35,049 nt of DNA from UBA1435 sp041663285 (GTDB taxonomy: Bacteria; Patescibacteriota; Microgenomatia; UBA12405), in assembly GCA_041663285.1 (NCBI GenBank), contig JBAZSP010000012.1:1-35049 (forward strand). Reading direction: 5' to 3'. The notes under the pieces are model-generated. The model saw nothing but the letters and a program-made list of their open reading frames with translations, searched no databases and had not been told where the DNA came from. The position numbers were made by a program, and so were the translations under genes. Position 1 is the stretch's first letter; each line of letters opens with the position of its first letter. Below, piece by piece: positions 7,705 through 16,669 of this stretch.

Positions 7705-10700
7705 ATGTCCTTTGTTCATCTTCATGTCCACACCGAATACTCCTTACTCGACGGTTTACCAAAAATAAAAAAACTTGTTTCCACTGCCAAAGAAATGAAT
7801 ATGCCGGCTTTGGCCATCACTGATCACGGTAGTATGTACGGAGCAGTTGAATTCTACAAAACCTGCCTTAAAAACGATATTAAACCTCTAATCGGCTGCG
7901 AAGTTTATATTTCTCCTACCAGCCGATTCGACAAATCTGCCGCTTCCCGCCGGGCCAACCACCTCATTCTGATAGCTAAAAATATTGACGGTTATCGTAA
8001 TTTAATGAAACTAGTTTCCCTGTCTCACCTGGAAGGCTTCTACTATAAACCGCGAATCGACTGGGAAATACTCCAAAAATACCACCAGGGATTAATTTGC
8101 TCCAGTGCTTGTATCGAAGGTGAGATACCTTCCTTAATACTCGATAACAATTTAGCCCAAGCCCAAAAAAGAGCCCAAGACTTTCAAAATCTTTTTGGGC
8201 CGGATTTTTACCTCGAAGTTCAGCGCCATCCTGGCCTAAAAGATCAGGATACCGCCAACGAGGCTGTCGTCAACTTAAGCCGGCAGCTTGGAATTCCCCT
8301 AATCGCCACCAACGACGTCCACTACATCAAAAAATCAGATGCCTTTGCCCAGGACGTCCTGCTAATGATCAACACCCAGACAACCGTCAACGACACCAAA
8401 AGGCTCTCCATGTTTGACGTCCCTGATTTTTACCTAAAATCACCCGACGACATGTCGTCAGACTTCCATGATCTGCCTGACGCTATTACTAACACCCTTA
8501 CCATAGCCGAAAAATGCGATCTCCAAATCGAAATAGGGAAATGGTATTTCCCAAAATTTAATCTCCCTGAAAACACTACGGCCGATGATTATCTGCGCCA
8601 AATCACATATCAATCAGCCAAGGATTATTATGGCCAAGTTAGCCCGACTATCCAGGAACGGCTTGATTATGAGCTTGATGTAATCTGCCCCAAGGGATAC
8701 GCCCCCTACTTTCTCATCATGAGGGACTTTATTGAATGGACCGAAAAAAATAATACCCCAACTAACACCAGGGGTTCCGCCGGTGGCTCTCTTGTTTCCT
8801 TCGTCTTAGGCATTACCACTGTCGACCCCATGGTCTACCAGCTACCGTTCGAAAGATTTCTCAATAAAGACCGACCTTCCCCGCCAGATATTGATCTTGA
8901 TGTCGCCGATGACCAACGCCAGCAAATGCTTTATCACATCATCGACGAATACGGCAAAGATTCAGTCGCCCAGATTTGTACCTTTGGCCGAATGATGGCC
9001 AGAGGGGCTGTCCGCGATACCGCTCGGGTTTTAGGTTATGAATATGCCATCGGAGACCGCATCAGCAAGCTAATTCCACTGGGTTCTCAAGGTTTCCCTA
9101 TGTCAATCGACAAAGCGTTAAGTATTACTGCCGAACTAAAATCGCTTTATGAGTCTGATCCTGATGCCAAAAAAATTCTCGATACGGCCAAACAAATCGA
9201 AGGCTGTGCCCGTCACATCAGTGTCCATGCCTGCGCCATAGTCATCTCACCTTCCCACATTAATGAATTCTCTCCCACCCAAATCGAAACCGGGGGTGAC
9301 AAGATTATCACCCAATACGAAATGCATGCCTGCGAAGATGTCGGCTTAATTAAATTTGACATCCTGGGTATCCGTAACCTTTCTTTTCTCCGCCAATCAG
9401 TAGTTAACGTTCAAAAATCCAAGGGTATCGAAATAAACCTTCGAAAAATCAGCCTGGAAGATAAAAAAACATTCGAAATGCTTTCTCGGGGAGATACCAT
9501 GGGTGTTTTTCAGTTATCTGGAGAAGGCATGACCAAATGGCTCAAAGAGCTCAAGCCTAACCGAATCGAAGATCTGATGGCTATGGTCGCCTTGTACCGT
9601 CCCGGCCCGATGGCCATTATTCCCGAATATATCGCCCGCAAGAACGATCCCGGCAAAATTACTTATTTTGACCCAAAAATGGAGCCGTTTCTTAAAAAAA
9701 CCTACGGCTTACTTGTATATCAGGACGACTGTCTTTATACCGCTATTGAGTTAGCCGGTTACAACTGGGTGGAAGTCGATAAGTTCCGCAAAGCCATAGG
9801 CAAAAAAATCCCGGAAGAAATGGCCGCCCAAAAGGAAAAATTTATTCAGGGCTGTATAAAAAATGGTTATTCTCAAACCAAGGCTGAAGAAATTTTTAGG
9901 CAAATCGAGCCTTTTACCTCCTACGGCTTCAACAAAGCCCACGCTGCCTCTTACGGCATGTTGGCTTACCGGACTGCCTATATGAAAGCTAATTATCCGG
10001 TCGAATATATGTGTGCCCTGTTGACGGCCGAAGCCGACGATTTGGAAAAAATTGCCGCCGGCGTAGAAGAGTGCCGTAAAATGGGGGTAATCATTTCTCC
10101 TCCCGACGTTAATTTATCCTTCAAAGGCTTTGAGATGGAGCCAAACGATCAGTCCCTCGGCTCAACCGCCATCAGGTTTGGTTTTGACGCCATAAAAAAC
10201 GTCGGCGACGCCGCCATTGACAACATAATCACCGAAAGGAATCAAAACGGTCCCTTTTTGAGTTTTAACGACTTTTGCCTTCGGGTTGACGGCCAAAAAG
10301 TCAATAAAAAGGTTATCGAAAGTCTCATAAAAGTCGGAGCCCTCGATCGCTTCGGCCCCCGAAACGCTCTCTTGCTTTCAATTGACAAAATTCGCCAGGA
10401 TTGCGAAAGATTAAAAAGTAAGCATGTTAACGGCCAATTCGGATTGTTTGATGATCCCAAAAATTCTTCTTCCAAGCCGGTCGCTCCCAAAGACGATCTT
10501 CCCGTCGTCGACGACCTAACTCAAAAAGAAAAACTTGCCCTAGAAAAAGAACTTCTTGGCATTTACATAACCGAAAACCCCATCTCTAAAATGTTAGAAC
10601 AATTCCAGGCCGTCGGTCTTCCAAAAATTGCCGATATCCTTACCAAACCACCCGATATCGCCATTAAAGCAGCTGGTATTATCGCCAAAACCAGAACAAT

Positions 10701-11112
10701 TCTGACCAAAAAAAACAACTCCAAAATGGCCTTTATTACCCTGGAAGATGAAACCGGAAAAATCGAAGTAGTTGTTTTCCCCAAGGTGTTTGAACAATCC
10801 GGTAATTTATTAACTGAAAATAGGGCAGTTTATATCGAAGGCAAAACCAACCTTCGAGACAGCAGTCTTTCAATTTTGGCCGACATAGTCAGCATCGAGC
10901 CTCCTTCCCACTTGCCTAAATACGATTTTATTATCCACATCCCTCCCACTTCTTCCCAGGCCAAGTTGGTCAAACTTAATAATCTGCTCAAAAAAAATCC
11001 AAACGGCCACCGTGGACTTATCATTCTTCCTAACGGCAAAAACGTCCCTCTAAGTTACGGCGTTAGATACGATGAGGAGTTAAAACACCAAATAGACCAA
11101 ATTCTTGCCTAA
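7705..11112 (+). CDS. dnaE: DNA polymerase III alpha subunit
   Basis: The replicative polymerase, 1135 residues, DnaE1 type. The PHP domain is at the N-terminus (FVHLHVHTEYSLLDG at 3-17, with metal-binding HxH). The palm metal ligands lie at about residues 395 and 397 in PDIDLDV and about 551 in IKFDILGIRNL. YGLLVYQDDCLYTAIELAGY and DKFRKAIGKK follow. GFNKAHAASYGMLAYRTAYMK is the finger motif. Near the C-terminus comes a helix-hairpin-helix region, then an OB fold (AGIIAKTRTILTKKNNSKMA to FPKVFEQ). No DnaQ-type exonuclease is fused, so proofreading would depend on the PHP domain or another protein. A TATAAA at 7682-7687 is 17 nt before the ATG. The gap 7510-7704 shows no gene. Confidence 0.97.
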   Translation: MSFVHLHVHTEYSLLDGLPKIKKLVSTAKEMNMPALAITDHGSMYGAVEFYKTCLKNDIKPLIGCEVYISPTSRFDKSAASRRANHLILIAKNIDGYRNLMKLVSLSHLEGFYYKPRIDWEILQKYHQGLICSSACIEGEIPSLILDNNLAQAQKRAQDFQNLFGPDFYLEVQRHPGLKDQDTANEAVVNLSRQLGIPLIATNDVHYIKKSDAFAQDVLLMINTQTTVNDTKRLSMFDVPDFYLKSPDDMSSDFHDLPDAITNTLTIAEKCDLQIEIGKWYFPKFNLPENTTADDYLRQITYQSAKDYYGQVSPTIQERLDYELDVICPKGYAPYFLIMRDFIEWTEKNNTPTNTRGSAGGSLVSFVLGITTVDPMVYQLPFERFLNKDRPSPPDIDLDVADDQRQQMLYHIIDEYGKDSVAQICTFGRMMARGAVRDTARVLGYEYAIGDRISKLIPLGSQGFPMSIDKALSITAELKSLYESDPDAKKILDTAKQIEGCARHISVHACAIVISPSHINEFSPTQIETGGDKIITQYEMHACEDVGLIKFDILGIRNLSFLRQSVVNVQKSKGIEINLRKISLEDKKTFEMLSRGDTMGVFQLSGEGMTKWLKELKPNRIEDLMAMVALYRPGPMAIIPEYIARKNDPGKITYFDPKMEPFLKKTYGLLVYQDDCLYTAIELAGYNWVEVDKFRKAIGKKIPEEMAAQKEKFIQGCIKNGYSQTKAEEIFRQIEPFTSYGFNKAHAASYGMLAYRTAYMKANYPVEYMCALLTAEADDLEKIAAGVEECRKMGVIISPPDVNLSFKGFEMEPNDQSLGSTAIRFGFDAIKNVGDAAIDNIITERNQNGPFLSFNDFCLRVDGQKVNKKVIESLIKVGALDRFGPRNALLLSIDKIRQDCERLKSKHVNGQFGLFDDPKNSSSKPVAPKDDLPVVDDLTQKEKLALEKELLGIYITENPISKMLEQFQAVGLPKIADILTKPPDIAIKAAGIIAKTRTILTKKNNSKMAFITLEDETGKIEVVVFPKVFEQSGNLLTENRAVYIEGKTNLRDSSLSILADIVSIEPPSHLPKYDFIIHIPPTSSQAKLVKLNNLLKKNPNGHRGLIILPNGKNVPLSYGVRYDEELKHQIDQILA

Positions 11113-11130
11113 GCCAAAGCCCTTATTGCA

Positions 11131-11159
11131 TTGCTAAAATCAAAGTTTTAAGCTACAAT
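11131..11159 (+). promoter_or_regulatory. Promoter of rplS-tRNA-Lys
   Basis: TTGCTA (11131-11136) and TACAAT (11154-11159) are separated by exactly 17 nt, a sigma-70-like arrangement. The start codon lies 24 nt beyond the -10, so this transcript would carry a short leader. Confidence 0.55.
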
Positions 11160-11183
11160 ACCCCAGTTTAATTCAAACAAAAT

Positions 11184-11480
11184 ATGACCATCAAAATAAC
11201 CTACTCCGACACCGAAATTAGCACCGGTGACACCGTAAGAATAAATTATAAAATCAAAGAAAAAGACAAGGAGAGAATCCAGGCTTTTGACGGCATAATT
11301 TTGGCCATCAAAGGCAGGCAGGAAAACAAAACCATTTTGGTAAGAAAAGACGCATCTGATGGTATAAAAGTAGAAAGGATTTTCCCCCTTAACTCGCCCT
11401 GGATTGAAAGTATCAAAAAGGTTCGATCTCCCAAGTTTAAAATTAGACGCTCCAAGCTTTATTACCTTCGTCAGGTTTAA
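11184..11480 (+). CDS. rplS: Ribosomal protein L19
   Basis: A 98-residue protein of the large subunit, at the 30S-50S interface. TGDTVRINYKIKEKDKERIQ is the N-terminal L19 motif. FDGIILAIKG, ILVRKDASDGIKVERIFPLNSPWI and the closing RRSKLYYLR are conserved. It is shorter than the usual 115-120 residues because the N-terminal helix is missing. The usual trmD-rpsP neighbours are absent. tRNA-Lys begins 13 nt after the stop, so the two are probably cotranscribed. Confidence 0.95.
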   Translation: MTIKITYSDTEISTGDTVRINYKIKEKDKERIQAFDGIILAIKGRQENKTILVRKDASDGIKVERIFPLNSPWIESIKKVRSPKFKIRRSKLYYLRQV

Positions 11481-11493
11481 AAAATACCTTGTC

Positions 11494-11566
11494 GAGCCCT
11501 TAGCTCAGTCGGTAGAGCAGTTGCCTTTTAAGCAATTGGTCGCGAGTTCGAGTCTCGCAGGGCTCA
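11494..11566 (+). tRNA. tRNA-Lys (anticodon UUU)
   Basis: The acceptor stem is GAGCCCT/AGGGCTC with discriminator A. The anticodon stem GTTGC/GCAAT holds loop CTTTTAA, giving anticodon TTT. The T arm is GCGAG TTCGAGT CTCGC. CCA is not encoded. It is the only plus-strand tRNA in the window. Confidence 0.96.
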
Positions 11567-11616
11567 CTTAATTCATATCAAAGCTCACTACCACTCTAGC
11601 TCAATCACCCTAGCCT

Positions 11617-12264
11617 TTATTTTTGGATTTCTCCGCCATCTTTTCTCCATCTTAACAGAATTATACCGATTATAATTAAAAGCACCGAAATTATTTGGGC
11701 TACCTTTAGCTGTCCCAGCTGCCAGGTGTCGTTTCTTAAAAACTCCAAAAAAAATCTGATAAAGCCATAACCAATTAAATAAATAGCTGTCGGTTGATAT
11801 ATCTTCTTAGCCTTAAGCTTAATTAGAAAAAATAATCCTAAATTTAAAATAGATTCATAAAGCCAAACAGGTTGGCCAGTGGGGGAGTACACTTCGTGAT
11901 TAGCAAAATTACCCCAACGGCCGATAGCTTGGCAAAAAGGTAATACAGGAGTAATTGTATTGATAATTTTTAATATCGAAAGACGATTAATTAGGGCAAA
12001 TAAAATAGCAAAAACAACCCCACCAATAATACCTCCATAAATTCCCAGCCCGCCCGCCCTGGTGTTTATAATTTCCAACGTATTATGAGAATAATAATCC
12101 CAATAATCTAAAACATGGTAAATCCTAGCCCCAACAATCGAAAACAAAACAATTCCTAAAATAAATATGTTTTCTCTGTTTTTGGGAATAACTTTATTAT
12201 GTTTCTGAAAATAATAAATTCCCACCCAAAACGCAACACCGATAATAAGGCCATAAATAGACAT
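11617..12264 (-). CDS. lgt: Prolipoprotein diacylglyceryl transferase
   Basis: A membrane enzyme that moves diacylglycerol from phosphatidylglycerol to the lipobox cysteine of lipoproteins. At 215 residues it has about seven hydrophobic helices. Family motifs are GARIYHVLDYWDYY (the HDG-loop region of canonical Lgt is partly changed), RAGGLGIYGGIIGG, and the Lgt signature AIGRWGNFANHEVYSPTG with the conserved Arg, Asn and Glu. GYGFIRFFLEFLRND is the C-terminal arginine motif. The length is below the usual 260-290. The chosen ATG at 12264 lies 7 nt after an exact TATAAT. TTG or GTG codons at 12270 and 12267 are in frame but less likely. Confidence 0.93.
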   Translation of the reverse strand: MSIYGLIIGVAFWVGIYYFQKHNKVIPKNRENIFILGIVLFSIVGARIYHVLDYWDYYSHNTLEIINTRAGGLGIYGGIIGGVVFAILFALINRLSILKIINTITPVLPFCQAIGRWGNFANHEVYSPTGQPVWLYESILNLGLFFLIKLKAKKIYQPTAIYLIGYGFIRFFLEFLRNDTWQLGQLKVAQIISVLLIIIGIILLRWRKDGGEIQK

Positions 12265-12271
12265 CACCAAA

Positions 12272-12277
12272 ATTATA
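12272..12277 (-). promoter_or_regulatory. -10 element for lgt, leaderless arrangement
   Basis: Exact TATAAT on the minus strand, 7 nt before the ATG at 12264. Confidence 0.5.
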
Positions 12278-12292
12278 CCGCGTCAAATCTAT

Positions 12293-12937
12293 CTAAATCC
12301 GGGTTCTCTCACCCTCCAGCGGCTCCCTTTTTAATTCCCATTCGCCCGCTGGCTTCTCCAATAATCCCTCGCGAAAACTTACAGTGATTCCCATTGCCTC
12401 TTTAAAATGTAACCGAGACATGCCAAATCTTGCTCGAACTGCTTTGTTGAGTCCATATGAGCAAATACCATCGTGTTCCGATCCGACATTTCGATTCCCC
12501 TCAGCCATCTTTTTACCCAGACTTATTAATGACCAAAGATATTCTTTCCAAAAAAAGGATGGATTATCCGCTCCACTCCAATCGTAACCTATTTTACCCG
12601 GGTCAAATAGTTCAGTCGGCTCTATCGTAACTTTTCTCCCTAAAACATAGTGGGTAATTCTTTCTTCTCCTGTTTGCCAGTGGCCCACCCGCATCCTTAC
12701 TTCACATTCCCCGCTCTTGGGATTGATCCGAACTATATAAATTCCAGTATCATAAACCTGGCCACACAGACCTTCCCTTTTTTTTTCATAACACAAATTT
12801 ATAGCCGAAAGAAGTGGTAAATCATCAGGCGGAATCGGAAAATATCTACCCCTTTCATCCTGTCCAGGAGCAAATCCCATCAGGCGATTGTAGGCTTCCT
12901 CCTCTTCTATCTGGGTGTGGAATAGAGCCTCCGACAA
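12293..12937 (-). CDS. Unknown protein overlapping the DnaJ-domain gene
   Basis: A 214-residue protein that I do not recognise. It is charged and soluble, with no signal peptide or membrane helix. Tryptophan-rich patches (VGHWQTGEERITHYVLG, YDWSGADNPSFFWKEYLWSL) suggest a folded domain. It starts at TTG (12935-12937) inside the end of the DnaJ-domain gene, 31 bases of overlap in the -1 frame. GGGAGGG lies 2 nt before the TTG, which is very close for a Shine-Dalgarno sequence. Upstream, its frame is closed by a TAG just before the overlap. It may be a coupled second gene or the C-terminal part of a DnaJ fusion broken by frameshift. Confidence 0.6.
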   Translation of the reverse strand: MSEALFHTQIEEEEAYNRLMGFAPGQDERGRYFPIPPDDLPLLSAINLCYEKKREGLCGQVYDTGIYIVRINPKSGECEVRMRVGHWQTGEERITHYVLGRKVTIEPTELFDPGKIGYDWSGADNPSFFWKEYLWSLISLGKKMAEGNRNVGSEHDGICSYGLNKAVRARFGMSRLHFKEAMGITVSFREGLLEKPAGEWELKREPLEGERTRI

Positions 12938-13224
12938 ATCCCTCCCAGAGTACTAAAAAAATCGCCTCCAACCCCCATTGCTTGCTCCCCGGCTGGTTCA
13001 CGAAGAGAGCGGCCCCATTTATTGTACAAACTCCTAGAAGATTCACTTCCCAGAACATGGTAAGCTCCATTTAGTTCTTTCATTCTGACCCCGGAATCTG
13101 CTTCTTTCGAAACATCGGGGTGATATTGTCGAGCTAATTTCCTGTAAGCAGCCCGGATATCATCCTTAGTTGCCTCCCTTGAGACTCCTAAAACCTCATA
13201 ATAATCTCTTTTCCCAACAGCCAT
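12907..13224 (-). CDS. DnaJ-domain protein
   Basis: A 105-residue protein. Residues 6-70 are a J domain: DYYEVLGVSREATKDDIRAA, YRKLARQYHPD with the HPD motif that stimulates DnaK ATPase, then a helix ending in SLYNKWG. No Gly/Phe-rich region, zinc fingers or substrate-binding domain follow. This makes it a J-only protein or the head of a larger one, since the next gene overlaps it by 31 bases in the -1 frame. A run of seven T precedes the overlap, a possible slippage site. The ATG at 13224 is placed 6 nt after a TATTAT -10 element. Confidence 0.8.
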   Translation of the reverse strand: MAVGKRDYYEVLGVSREATKDDIRAAYRKLARQYHPDVSKEADSGVRMKELNGAYHVLGSESSRSLYNKWGRSLREPAGEQAMGVGGDFFSTLGGICRRLYSTPR

Positions 13225-13230
13225 AACTCA

Positions 13231-13236
13231 ATAATA
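13231..13236 (-). promoter_or_regulatory. -10 element for the DnaJ-domain gene, leaderless arrangement
   Basis: TATTAT on the minus strand, 6 nt before the ATG at 13224. Confidence 0.45.
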
Positions 13237-13271
13237 ACAAAAAATTATTTGCCGCAAGCGCACTTTTCTTG

Positions 13272-13345
13272 TGACCCCAGTGGGAGTCGAACCCACGATT
13301 ACCTGGATGAAAGCCAGGTGTCCTAGGCCACTAGACGATGGGGCC
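13272..13345 (-). tRNA. tRNA-Glu (anticodon UUC)
   Basis: The acceptor stem GGCCCCA/TGGGGTC has one G-T pair, and the discriminator is A. The anticodon stem CCTGG/CCAGG holds loop CTTTCAT, giving anticodon TTC. The T arm is GTGGGTTCGACTCCCAC. CCA is not encoded. Confidence 0.95.
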
Positions 13346-13424
13346 AAAAGTACCAATATTATCTCATGCTTACTATGAATTTTGAAGAACACCAAAATAA
13401 TTTGCTTAATTGTAAATTCTGGCC

Positions 13425-13430
13425 GATAAT
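13425..13430 (+). promoter_or_regulatory. -10 element for holA, leaderless arrangement
   Basis: GATAAT 5 nt before the ATG at 13436. Confidence 0.4.
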
Positions 13431-13435
13431 AAACT

Positions 13436-14056
13436 ATGATTTCGGTCTACCACGGAGATAATCAATCGCTGAGTCGTCAGTCGCTTAACGAGGCCATAAG
13501 TTTGAACAAAAACACCGAAATCTTAAGACTAGAAAACAAAGAAATCAGCCCTGATGTTGTCAGCCAATTTCTCAACAGTCAAACCCTATTTTCCCGGCCT
13601 AAGATACTGGTTTTGCATAACCTATTTAGCCTCACCAAACCTACATTGGACAAAGTGCTTAAACATCTAAAATCACCTCCTGATTCCCATGTCTATATCT
13701 GGCAGGATAAAAAATTATCACCTTCTCAAATTTCCCTCCTTCCCGCAGCCCAAGTCCAAAATTATCCGCTCGACAACGTTATCTTCAAATGTCTTTATGC
13801 CATTAAGCCAAATAATCATAAAGCTCTTTTTTCTTTGCTCGCCCAAGTCTTTAGTCTGGCACCCATCGACTTATTTCTCTATCTTCTAAAAAAACACCTC
13901 CGCAAGTCACTTACAGGCTACTCTGGGTTTAACCAACAAAAACTAAAAAGAGCCTATCTCCAGCTGGTGGAATTGGATTACCTAAACAAAAGCGGTCTGC
14001 TACCTTTAAGCAAAGAAACCGGTATTCAAAGGATTCTTCTCAATCTACTTTCCTGA
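13436..14056 (+). CDS. holA: DNA polymerase III delta-like subunit, short form
   Basis: The delta subunit opens the sliding clamp as part of the clamp loader. The N-terminus MISVYHGDNQSLSRQSLNEA matches the start of HolA proteins (a strand, then a degenerate P-loop-like turn). A C-terminal helical region (KKHLRKSLTGYSGFNQQKLKRAYLQLVELDYLNKSG) resembles the delta domain III collar, where one helix carries the D-(Y)-x-x-K-S/T-G motif, seen here as LDYLNKSGLL. At 206 residues it is much shorter than the usual 320-340 and lacks most of the middle. The call rests on the two ends and is tentative. Confidence 0.6.
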   Translation: MISVYHGDNQSLSRQSLNEAISLNKNTEILRLENKEISPDVVSQFLNSQTLFSRPKILVLHNLFSLTKPTLDKVLKHLKSPPDSHVYIWQDKKLSPSQISLLPAAQVQNYPLDNVIFKCLYAIKPNNHKALFSLLAQVFSLAPIDLFLYLLKKHLRKSLTGYSGFNQQKLKRAYLQLVELDYLNKSGLLPLSKETGIQRILLNLLS

Positions 14057-14183
14057 CCGATACCTACCGATATAGTAATAAACTAGTGCAATTGGTTATG
14101 ATATCCTATGATACGTCTAAAATACTCGCTATTATAACGTATCTTACCATACTTTCTCATTTTTACTTCTGATTAGCAGTCCC

Positions 14184-14270
14184 TATAATGTTGTGCCAAT
14201 TCTTGTGTCCAAAATCTTACAGGCCTATAATATTGTCATCCGCTATAATTTTCTTGTCTTCTGCTATATT
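14184..14270 (+). promoter_or_regulatory. Array of four -10-like hexamers upstream of ppsA
   Basis: TATAAT at 14184-14189, 14226-14231 and 14244-14249, and TATATT at 14265-14270. The last one ends 6 nt before the ATG at 14277, as at other genes in the window. The upstream copies would give leaders of roughly 25-85 nt. The rest of 14057-14183 is AT-rich with no gene. Confidence 0.45.
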
Positions 14271-14276
14271 TAATTA

Positions 14277-16568
14277 ATGAATTCCACAAAAACTCAAGCC
14301 GAGCCCGAAATCCTTTGGTTCAACTCTATCCACCGCCACGACATTGACTTGGTAGGGGGTAAAGGTGCAAATCTGGGTGAAATGTACAATATTGGTATTC
14401 CCGTACCAAACGGCTTCGTTGTCACCTCCCAAGCCTACTATTCCTTTGTAAAACAAAACAATCTTCAGGATAAAATCAAGCAAATTTTACAACCGGCCAA
14501 CGTTGATGATCCGGATCAGCTTTTACAGGTTTCCAAAAAAATTAAGTCCTTAATTTTAAAAAGTTCCATAGCCGACAGCACTGCCATCGACATCATGACT
14601 TCATACAAAAAGCTTTCCGGGTTAGGCGGACTAAAAAATATCGCCGTCGCCGTACGCTCTTCAGCCACTGCCGAAGACTTACCGGATGCTTCTTTCGCCG
14701 GCCAACAAGAAACTTTTTTACACGTAGTTGGCGAAGCCAATGTAGTTCAAAAAGTTAAAGAATGCTGGGCCTCTCTTTTTACGCCCAGGGCAATTTTTTA
14801 TCGTCAAAAGAAAAACTTTGACCACTTTAAAATTGGGATAGCCGTTCCGATCCAGCGTCAGGTGGAATCCGAAATATCCGGCATAATGTTTACCATTAAC
14901 CCTGTTACCAACGACAAACGCCAAATTATCATTGAAACTGTTTGGGGGTTGGGCGAATATATCGTCCAAGGAACTATCACTCCCGATCAAGTAATCGTCG
15001 ACAAATCAGACTGGTCAATAATTTCCCAAAATCACGTACCCCAGACAGTCCAGCTAATCAAATCAGAAACAGGTACCCACGAAATACCGGTTCCAAAATC
15101 CAAAACTAACCAGCCCAAAATAAATTCCGCCATGGCTATAAAAATTGCTCATCTTGGTCAAAAACTACAAAATCATTACCGCCAGCCGCAGGATATTGAA
15201 TTCGCCATTTTCCACAACAAAATTTTTATTGTTCAAACCCGTCCGATTACCACCATCATTAGTTCTCAGCAAAAACTGGACGACCAAAACAAAATCATTA
15301 AAAAACCGGACTTAGTCGGCGAAGCCGCTAGCCCCGGTACCGCCTCCGGCCCGGTAGTCATTATTCACCACCCAAAAGAAATTAATCGTGTACAAAAAGG
15401 CCAAATTCTGGTGACCACCATGACCACCCCTGATTTTGTTCCGGCCATGAAAAAAGTTAATGGAATAATCACCGATAAGGGCGGTCAGACTTCACACGCC
15501 GCCATAGTTAGTCGTGAGTTGGGAGTTCCCTGCGTTGTTGGTACCAAAACAGCCACCCACTTCCTCAAGGAAGGCCAGTTAGTGACCCTAGACGGCACCA
15601 CTGGCAACGTCTGGCTTGGAGAGGTAGCAAAAGGCAACAATGCCTTAATTCTCGACATTAAGGGCAACCACCCAAAAATCAAAACCGCTACCAAGGTCTT
15701 TGTCAACCTCGGCGAACCCGATCTGGCCGAATCAGTCTCCCAAAAAGAAGTAGATGGTGTCGGTCTCTTGCGGGCTGAATTTATGATCGCTAATATCGGC
15801 GTTCATCCAAAGCACATGATCGCCCAAGGAAAACAAAAGGAATACATCACCGCCCTGGCTAAAGGTTTACAAAAATTCTGCCAAAGTTTTAACCCCCGGC
15901 CGGTAATTTATCGGGCGACCGACTTCAAAACTAACGAATACCGTTTCTTAAAATGGGGCAAGCTTTACGAGCCAGAAGAACCAAACCCACTTCTGGGTTT
16001 CCGCGGTGCCATCCGCTACATCAATAGCAGCGATGTTTTCAACATGGAGCTTGAAGCCATCAAAATTGTTCGCCAAAAATATAACCTCAAAAACCTATGG
16101 CTAATGATCCCCTTTGTTCGTACTCCACACGAACTGCTTGAAGTCAAAAAAATCATTACTGCTTCCGGTTTACTTCGCACCCCGTCATTTAAACTTTACA
16201 TGATGGTCGAAATTCCCAGCAATGTCATTCTTTTGGACAAATTTATTGATGTCGGCATCGACGGCATCTCAATTGGTTCCAACGATTTAACTATGCTTAC
16301 TCTAGGACTTGATCGTGATAACCAAGAAATTGCCAAAGACTTTAACGAGCTGGATCCGTCCGTTCTTTGGTCATTAAAAAGAGTAATCACCAAGGCGAAA
16401 AAACGGGGGATAAACGCTTCAATTTGTGGCCAAGCCCCAAGCAATTACCCTGATTTGGTCGAAAAACTTGTAAAATGGGGGATAACCAGTATTTCCGTCT
16501 CTCCCGACGCCATCGACCGCACCCGCGAAATTGTTTGCTGGGCTGAAAAGCGAAAACTAAAAGACTAG
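14277..16568 (+). CDS. ppsA: Phosphoenolpyruvate synthase
   Basis: Makes PEP from pyruvate and ATP (giving AMP and phosphate), the entry step of gluconeogenesis. At 763 residues it is close to the usual 790. The N-terminal ATP-binding domain has DIDLVGGKGANLGEM (18-32) and AVRSSATAEDLPDASFAGQQ. The swivelling phosphohistidine domain has the active His at about 406 in GGQTSHAAIVSRELG. The C-terminal PEP barrel has DGVGLLRAEFM, IGSNDLTMLTLGLDRD and the catalytic Cys at about 717 in SICGQAPSN. TLGLDRD favours PEP synthase over pyruvate phosphate dikinase. The start is the first ATG, 6 nt after TATATT. Confidence 0.95.
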   Translation: MNSTKTQAEPEILWFNSIHRHDIDLVGGKGANLGEMYNIGIPVPNGFVVTSQAYYSFVKQNNLQDKIKQILQPANVDDPDQLLQVSKKIKSLILKSSIADSTAIDIMTSYKKLSGLGGLKNIAVAVRSSATAEDLPDASFAGQQETFLHVVGEANVVQKVKECWASLFTPRAIFYRQKKNFDHFKIGIAVPIQRQVESEISGIMFTINPVTNDKRQIIIETVWGLGEYIVQGTITPDQVIVDKSDWSIISQNHVPQTVQLIKSETGTHEIPVPKSKTNQPKINSAMAIKIAHLGQKLQNHYRQPQDIEFAIFHNKIFIVQTRPITTIISSQQKLDDQNKIIKKPDLVGEAASPGTASGPVVIIHHPKEINRVQKGQILVTTMTTPDFVPAMKKVNGIITDKGGQTSHAAIVSRELGVPCVVGTKTATHFLKEGQLVTLDGTTGNVWLGEVAKGNNALILDIKGNHPKIKTATKVFVNLGEPDLAESVSQKEVDGVGLLRAEFMIANIGVHPKHMIAQGKQKEYITALAKGLQKFCQSFNPRPVIYRATDFKTNEYRFLKWGKLYEPEEPNPLLGFRGAIRYINSSDVFNMELEAIKIVRQKYNLKNLWLMIPFVRTPHELLEVKKIITASGLLRTPSFKLYMMVEIPSNVILLDKFIDVGIDGISIGSNDLTMLTLGLDRDNQEIAKDFNELDPSVLWSLKRVITKAKKRGINASICGQAPSNYPDLVEKLVKWGITSISVSPDAIDRTREIVCWAEKRKLKD

Positions 16569-16669
16569 GTTGGCAAAAATTTTTCTATTGCTTCTTCATC
16601 TCGGATGCCATCTCCGTACCCCTAAACACAATTTTCATTTGCAGAGCAGCTATCTTTCTCTATTCCCAC

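Noticed and set aside
12855..13070. Third open frame across the DnaJ-gene overlap
   Set aside because: It lies entirely inside two better-supported genes and has no recognisable domain. Joining it to the J domain would not restore the downstream protein.
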